From: Chromera velia
Taxonomy: Eukaryota > Sar > Chromeraceae
Direction: 5' to 3'
NCBI GenBank assembly: GCA_018398765.1
Contig: JAHBMJ010005934.1
Span: 10,001-74,000, forward strand
DNA: 64,000 bases
Shown here: positions 59,495 to 64,000 of the stretch, in pieces
Position numbering within the stretch: position 1 is the stretch's first letter
Layout: each line of letters opens with the position of its first letter
The notes under the pieces: model-generated
Seen by the model: only the letters and a program-made list of their open reading frames with translations
Databases searched by the model: none
What the model was told of the DNA's origin: nothing
Translations under genes and position numbers: made by a program

Positions 59495-61553
59495 TTATGA
59501 TGTGGAGTCCGACTGTGGAGCATTTCGCTTCTGCCTCATGAACCACCAAGCATGCGCTCCCAGGGGACCGAAGTACTCCTCTGCCCTATGCCTTCCAACA
59601 TACGCAACCCGCTTTCCGCTGTTCCTTTGCAGCGTGACATTCCGAGTCGTCAAAAGGAAGAGCCAGTCATCCCTGTCAACCGCCTTCTCTATCTCCTCCG
59701 TCTGCTCACCATCGTTCAGCTCGTCTCCTGCCGTTCCGTGTTTTATCTGCCAGACTTCCGCAAACCTGGAAGAATCACCCCCCCCACCATGTTCACTGGC
59801 CCTCTCAAGCAAAGTAGCCACATTCCCCTCCGGGGCATCAGCGGCGTTACAGAAGATCTTCTGCGTCTGCTCATTTTCTGGAATGAATGGCGAAGACCTA
59901 GGGTCCCCCGTCCCCTTGTCCACCTGCCCAATCCGCTCCGCATAGCTGGAAGACCGGGTGGAAACCCAGTGCGCAGGAGGCAGTGCAACGGTCAGGTGGC
60001 GGTTCATGACCGTAAGGTCTTTTGGCGGGCTCGCAAAGTCGGCACCCAGATGCAGCTCTTTGAACAATACAGGCTGCTTCTCCTCCCAGAGACGAGAACG
60101 CAGGGCACGCGACCGCATGAGAAATTTCTCAAAAGGATTCCCCAGAGGGTCGCGACCGTTGTCTGGAAGGAGAAGAGGTTCGAGGCTGAAGTCGATAAAT
60201 TTGAGGTACTCTGGACAAGCATCAGGGACCGCTGCCTTCAACATCCGTAGCCAGAAGAACGGAATTTCAACAGTCGGTTCATACCGGGATCCGCTCAGAC
60301 GGGGAAAATTCAACTCATCCCACATTATCGCACTCTCCTCGTGAATTTTCCAAAAATCATATACCGGCTCCCTCTTGAAAGCCGTTTCCAAGATCGTCTT
60401 GAAGATTTTCTCTTCTGTTGGAATGCAGTCCGGGTAATTCGATTTCATCTCCTCCAACACATCGGAAATCACATTTCCTTTCCGGCCCAGTCGACAACGT
60501 CAGTGTTCTCGGCAATTGGCTTTTCCCCGCACACCGCCTCTAGGGTCTCCATGCCCTCCCATTTCTGCCGCCAAAAGTCGTGCGGCGTCGTGAGTGAATA
60601 CGGCTTCGCCGAGGCTTTGCAAAGCCTCTGGGCGTCGATGGCAGGGACCCGAACCTCCACCCTTCTCTGCGTGGACAAAGGGAAATCTTGCAAACGGCTA
60701 CAAGAAGTTGCAGAGATGACAACGAGCAGCCGGCGCTTTGCTTGTACGAGCGTGTTGGATGCATTGGCGGCGACACGGAGAATCCTCTCCAAGATGGTGT
60801 GCTCTCTCGACGGGTCCTCGAAGCCTGGCAGTTGCTCGGCGCAATCGATGCAGAGGAGGGCGTAGCCATTGGCGGTGCGCGGCAGATACTTGTGAATGAC
60901 CTGAGACATAGCATGCATTTTCTGTATGAAAGAAAATGTATGAAAAAGAAAATGTATGCATTTCTGTATGAAAAAGAATTCTGTATGAAAGAAAATGCAT
61001 TGGCGGTGCGCCGCAGATACTTGTGAATGACCTCGGACATAGACGGCATCTGATACGTCTGCTGAAACTCTCGGAAAGAAATTTGAGTGCCGCCTTCATT
61101 CACTGTCGGATAGAGCATCCTGGACACGAGAATGTCTTCCGGGTCGGTTTCCACCGTCTCGTCAAAGGGTGTGTCGCTGTCGGGGTCCAGGCCGACGTTG
61201 AAGATCGCGGTCGGCTCCTCCTTCCAGAATGCCAACGAATCGTCGGTCTCGGCAGCCTCGCAGTCGCACGCCTGGTAGATGATGCGAGGGAACTCCTGGA
61301 GGAGCCGAGACTTGCCGGTTCCTGGAGCGGCTCCGATGACAACGATGGGACGCGTGATTCTGCAAGTTGGGCTGTCATGAAGGGGCTTGAGGATATCTTC
61401 TCTGAGCTTCTCTTTGAGAGCAGAGAAGTCCTCGAAGTTCGGGGTGAACTCCCACCTGGCACCCCTGCTAGCAGTAGACACCAGTCGATGGGGCTCAAAG
61501 GTAGCGGGCAGCTCCTTCAGATTCAGTGCGGGACGGGTGTCTTTGGGCATCTC
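59495..61553 (-). pseudogene. P-loop NTPase + REase-like element, Crinkler/RHS type (interrupted fossil)
   Basis: Minus-strand remnant of a two-part effector-type protein. The 5' part (about 61553-60500) has a P-loop NTPase with VVIGAAPGTGKSRLLQEFPR near 61340-61300 and a later LLCIDCAEQLPG that fits a Walker B strand. The 3' part (60472-59495) looks like a restriction-endonuclease-type domain, with an EVWQIKH core and a following WLFLLTTRNV strand, as in Crinkler and retrotransposon-hot-spot families. That pairing of domains is established for those families; assigning this copy to them is my inference. The copy looks broken, with roughly two to three interruptions, and is moderately old. 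It contains a short TGTATGAAA-rich tract bounded by direct repeats. Confidence 0.5.
60866..61042. repeat. About 45-bp direct repeats bounding a TGTATGAAA-rich tract
   Basis: Two near-identical stretches (60866-60910 and 60996-61041, both with ATTGGCGGTGCGC and AGATACTTGTGAATGACCT) enclose about 85 bp built from TGTATGAAA/GAAAATGCAT units. The arrangement resembles an insertion with a long target duplication, or a tandem duplication later filled with a simple repeat. Confidence 0.8.
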
Positions 61554-61649
61554 TGCAATACAAAAGTCACAAAAACACATTGTCAAAGCCAGACGCAGGT
61601 TGAGAACCACGCGGTACAACGGAAGTGGGAGGGAGACGATATATCTTTT

Positions 61650-61775
61650 TTCCTGCTTACCAGACAGACTATATGTTTCTTCTTGAAGATGAAGTTCTCC
61701 TTCCTTCTCTTCATGTAGACAACAGACAAAAAGGACAAAAGAAAAAAAGAAAGAAAGAAACGAAAGAAAGAACAA
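61650..61775 (-). repeat. TCTG-flanked purine element, copy D
   Basis: CAGACAGACTATATG, TTTCTTCTTGAAGATGAAG, TCTCTTCATGTAGACAACAG, ACAAAAAGGACAAAAG and an AAAG tract. Read on the minus strand it has the same block order as copy B (37.5 kb). Confidence 0.7.
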
Positions 61776-61865
61776 AAGGCAAAGGAACAAAACGACGAAT
61801 CAGACAACGTAGGCAGGGCGCCCGAAAGGTGAGACTTAAGCGCCCGTTACCTCTACACTTCCCAC

Positions 61866-62000
61866 AGACAGACACAGACAGACAGACAGACAGACAGACT
61901 ATACAGACAGACAGACAGACACACAGACAGACAGACAGACAGACAGACTATATTTTTCTTCTTCTTCTCCCTCCTTTTCTTCATGAACACAACAGACAAA

Positions 62001-62044
<44 letters not shown>

Positions 62045-62092
62045 TGTTTCTTCTTCTTCTCCCTCCTTTTCTTCATGAACACAACAGACAAA

Positions 62093-62124
<32 letters not shown>

Positions 62125-62163
62125 CAGGCAGACAGATAGACAGACAGACAGACAGACAGACAG
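61866..62163 (-). repeat. CAGA/TCTG repeat cluster with two purine elements (copies E and F)
   Basis: Four CAGA repeat tracts (61866-61905, 61906-61947, 62000-62044, 62125-62163) alternate with two nearly identical cores at 61948-61999 and 62045-62092. The shared core contains TTCTTCTTCTCCCTCCTTTT, CTTCATGAACACAACAGACA and AAA. Copy F runs into an AAAG tract, as copy B does in reverse complement. Confidence 0.85.
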
Positions 62164-62169
62164 GAACTC

Positions 62170-62900
62170 TGAGGGAAATAGACATGCAAGAGCCAGCACT
62201 GACGGAGGGAGATGAATAAAACACCTCGGGAGCAGGCAAAACACAATGCAATAGCATTACGCAAAACTCAGAGGCAGCGGAAGCTACAATTCGCTGACGT
62301 AGAAGCAGAAGTCGAAGACACGAGACTCCGAGCAGGACACGGCCAAGCGAGTACGAGAGAAAATCAGTGAGTGCATCAAATAAGAACGGCACAGACCCGA
62401 CGAAAAGGGACCATGCAGACACAATCAACGGAAGAGGACCACACCGATGCAACCAGGTCGGGTGCCATAAGCGTTCATTCAAACACGACAACTTCATTGA
62501 ATACAACCGAGGCTGATGCTTCCTTCAGGACTCAGGGTAGGAAAACACAATAACCACAAGACGTGCGGAAAGAGACGGGACCAAAAAGACAGAAGACCAA
62601 ACAGGTCGGAAAGAGACAGCTAGGGCGAGGAAAGACCAAACATGGCGGACGAGTTAAAAAAGTGAATGAGACAGACGACCAAACGTGTCGAAAGGCTTGG
62701 GCAGCCAAGCACACAGGAAAGAGTACGAACGACGAGAGAGCGAAAAATCCGGTCAACAGAGCGGACTTCTGCGCGGCAGATGCTCCAATACTTTCGGGGT
62801 GAAACAACGGCCGGACAACCCGCACAGCAAGAGCACCGAGTTACAGCCTGCATTCACCAACCAATCAAATCAAGGCCGATGATTTCTGGAACACACAAAA
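62170..62900. other. Unassigned region, possibly introns or exons of a minus-strand gene
   Basis: Gene-type composition with several open minus-strand frames, including one with a hydrophobic run near 62790-62720 (LLTGFFALSSFVLFPVCLA). I could not join any of them in phase to the leader exon at 62901-63173, so no exon is called. Confidence 0.3.
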
Positions 62901-63173
62901 CTAACCAGGGGTGGCGGGGGCTTGGCGGGCGATGACAAAGTTCTCCAGCTTCCCAACGTCCGTCTCCAAATACGACTCCCCCCCCTCTCCATTCCCAGCG
63001 CTTTTCTCCTCAAGCACTGTCTGCACCTGAAGCAAACCGTACCTCAAAGGCTTCCAGGGCGAAGACTTCGTCTGCTGGGTGGCACTTGGCCCACCAACTG
63101 GAGAACGCCAGAGACGCCGCCCAAGAAAGAAGCCCCGAACTCCAAGCAACAAAGAAAAGACCAGCAATTTCAT
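62901..63173 (-). CDS. First exon of a secreted or plastid-targeted protein (partial)
   Basis: ATG at 63173 begins MKLLVFSLLLGVRG, a good signal peptide, then FFLGRRLWRSPVGGPS and TQQTKSSPWKPLRYG, which is basic, Ser/Thr-bearing and free of acids. A Phe directly after a plausible cleavage point followed by such a stretch is how proteins of complex red-lineage plastids are addressed. The mature part starts LLQVQTVLEEKSAG and is not recognised. A donor (gttagt) at 62909 would end the exon ...APATP; downstream exons are not resolved. It could also be a secretory protein or a chance frame. Confidence 0.4.
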   Translation of the reverse strand: MKLLVFSLLLGVRGFFLGRRLWRSPVGGPSATQQTKSSPWKPLRYGLLQVQTVLEEKSAGNGEGGESYLETDVGKLENFVIARQAPATPG

Positions 63174-63757
63174 CTTGCCCTGGTCAAGCGTACGAGTTTG
63201 CTAGACAAGCATGAGAAAGGACATCGAGCACATGCTCATTGCATGGGAGTGCTTGTGCAAGCGATTTGGACGACGACTGACAAGCCGTGGTCGTGCACTA
63301 AGTGGGCTGAGTCTGATTGAGTCTGTGCTATCATAATAGCTATAAACTGTAGGTAGAGACGGCAGGTAGACGGCGCATGTCCATGCATGCATCAATCTTG
63401 GAGGATCGAGCCGGTTAATTCTTCTTTAGTGTCTCTCTGGTCCTTTGTCGGGCCAGTATGCATCTTGCCCAGGCATAGGTCCTGTCCGTCTATTATGGCC
63501 AATCTGTTGCAAGCGCAAGCCCCTCGAACTAGGCCGCCGCGCCTAGCTTATACTACTCCACGGTTAATTGCATGCATGGGGACGCATGCATATCGCATGC
63601 ATGCATCGCCTCGGGGGGCAGCTCAGCTCTGCTGAGATCAGCCGAGAGGCCCCTGAGATCGCACGCACTCGCATAACGCATTTTTTCATTTTTTGGGGGG
63701 GGGGGATCGGTTCTGTCTCTCTCATGTCACGGTCGGTGTCGCCCGAGTTCCAAGATG
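63174..63757. other. Gene-free end region with GCATGC palindromes
   Basis: No recognisable coding. 63375-63610 has a high density of GCATGC/ATGCAT palindromes (for example TTGCATGCATGG, CGCATGCATATCGCATGCAT). A G-run of ten lies near 63697-63707. Confidence 0.5.
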
Positions 63758-63839
63758 TGCCCCTCAAGCAACTCGCACGGAGCCGCGATCGCACATGCGT
63801 GCCCCTCAAGTAGCTCGCACGGAGTTGCACATGCATACG
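63758..63839. repeat. Two-copy tandem repeat, 42 and 40 bp
   Basis: Both units start TGCCCCTCAAG, continue CTCGCACGGAG and include CGCACATGC or TGCACATGC; the first also holds GCGATCGC. About 80 percent identical. Confidence 0.8.
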
Positions 63840-64000
63840 ACGCGCGCGCGGTCCCGAAAAGCATACTTCGCTGCCGTGGCCCCCGCCCCATGGCAGCACA
63901 CAACTTAGACATGCCCAAGCCCGGCCCCGCGATGGTACGTGTGCATCAATTAGCGGACCCCTAAATAGCCCCCCGATCGAGGTACTCACCCAACTGGTTG

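Noticed and set aside
61853-62264. Minus-strand frames with [13 protein letters not shown] repeats as a membrane protein
   Set aside because: They are readings of CAGA/TCTG tracts; the same artefact appears at every such tract in the window.

Overview
This is a nuclear window from a eukaryote. Its genes are GC-rich and cut by many GT-AG introns with pyrimidine-rich 3' ends (typically ...ctgcag). They are separated by AT-rich gene-poor blocks. Three things point to an alveolate, most likely a chromerid alga such as Chromera velia: an axonemal dynein heavy chain, an alveolate-style multi-membrane protein with a C-GY-GPLC-C junction, and a possible signal-plus-transit leader. No rRNA or organelle gene fixes the species, so the assignment is inference.

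Layout. 1-800 is AT-rich and empty. 818-2240 (minus) holds a decayed or very divergent Clp/Hsp100 AAA+ sequence. 2250-4433 is repeat-bearing and AT-rich DNA plus the upstream region of the main gene. 4434-44250 (plus) is one roughly 40-kb gene for an inner-arm (I1/f beta) axonemal dynein heavy chain, DNAH10 type, in about 65 exons. It is readable from the N-terminal tail through linker, AAA1-AAA4 P-loops, stalk, AAA5-6 and the C-terminal end. 44251-45485 is an AT-rich spacer. 45486-50015 (minus) holds a polytopic membrane protein and a long, probably connected, Cys-rich/low-complexity C-terminal frame. 50046/50331-51859 (plus) is a head-to-head neighbour with an RNase III domain whose catalytic residues look partly lost. 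51860-53549 is a spacer. 53550-58223 (plus) is a seven-exon MAPK-like kinase with an atypical activation loop and a basic tail made of duplicated exons. 58224-59494 is an AT-rich spacer with repeats. 59495-61553 (minus) is an interrupted P-loop NTPase plus REase-like element of Crinkler/RHS type. 61650-62170 is a cluster of TCTG/CAGA-flanked repeat elements. 62901-63173 (minus) is a first exon with a signal peptide. The end of the window is rich in GCATGC palindromes and a 42-bp tandem repeat.

The genes do not form an obvious pathway. The dynein implies a flagellated stage. The most unusual general features are the 5' splice sites (GTCAGT instead of GTRAGT, often extended into tetranucleotide repeats) and a short purine-rich element flanked by TCTG repeats, seen in introns of two genes and clustered near 62 kb.
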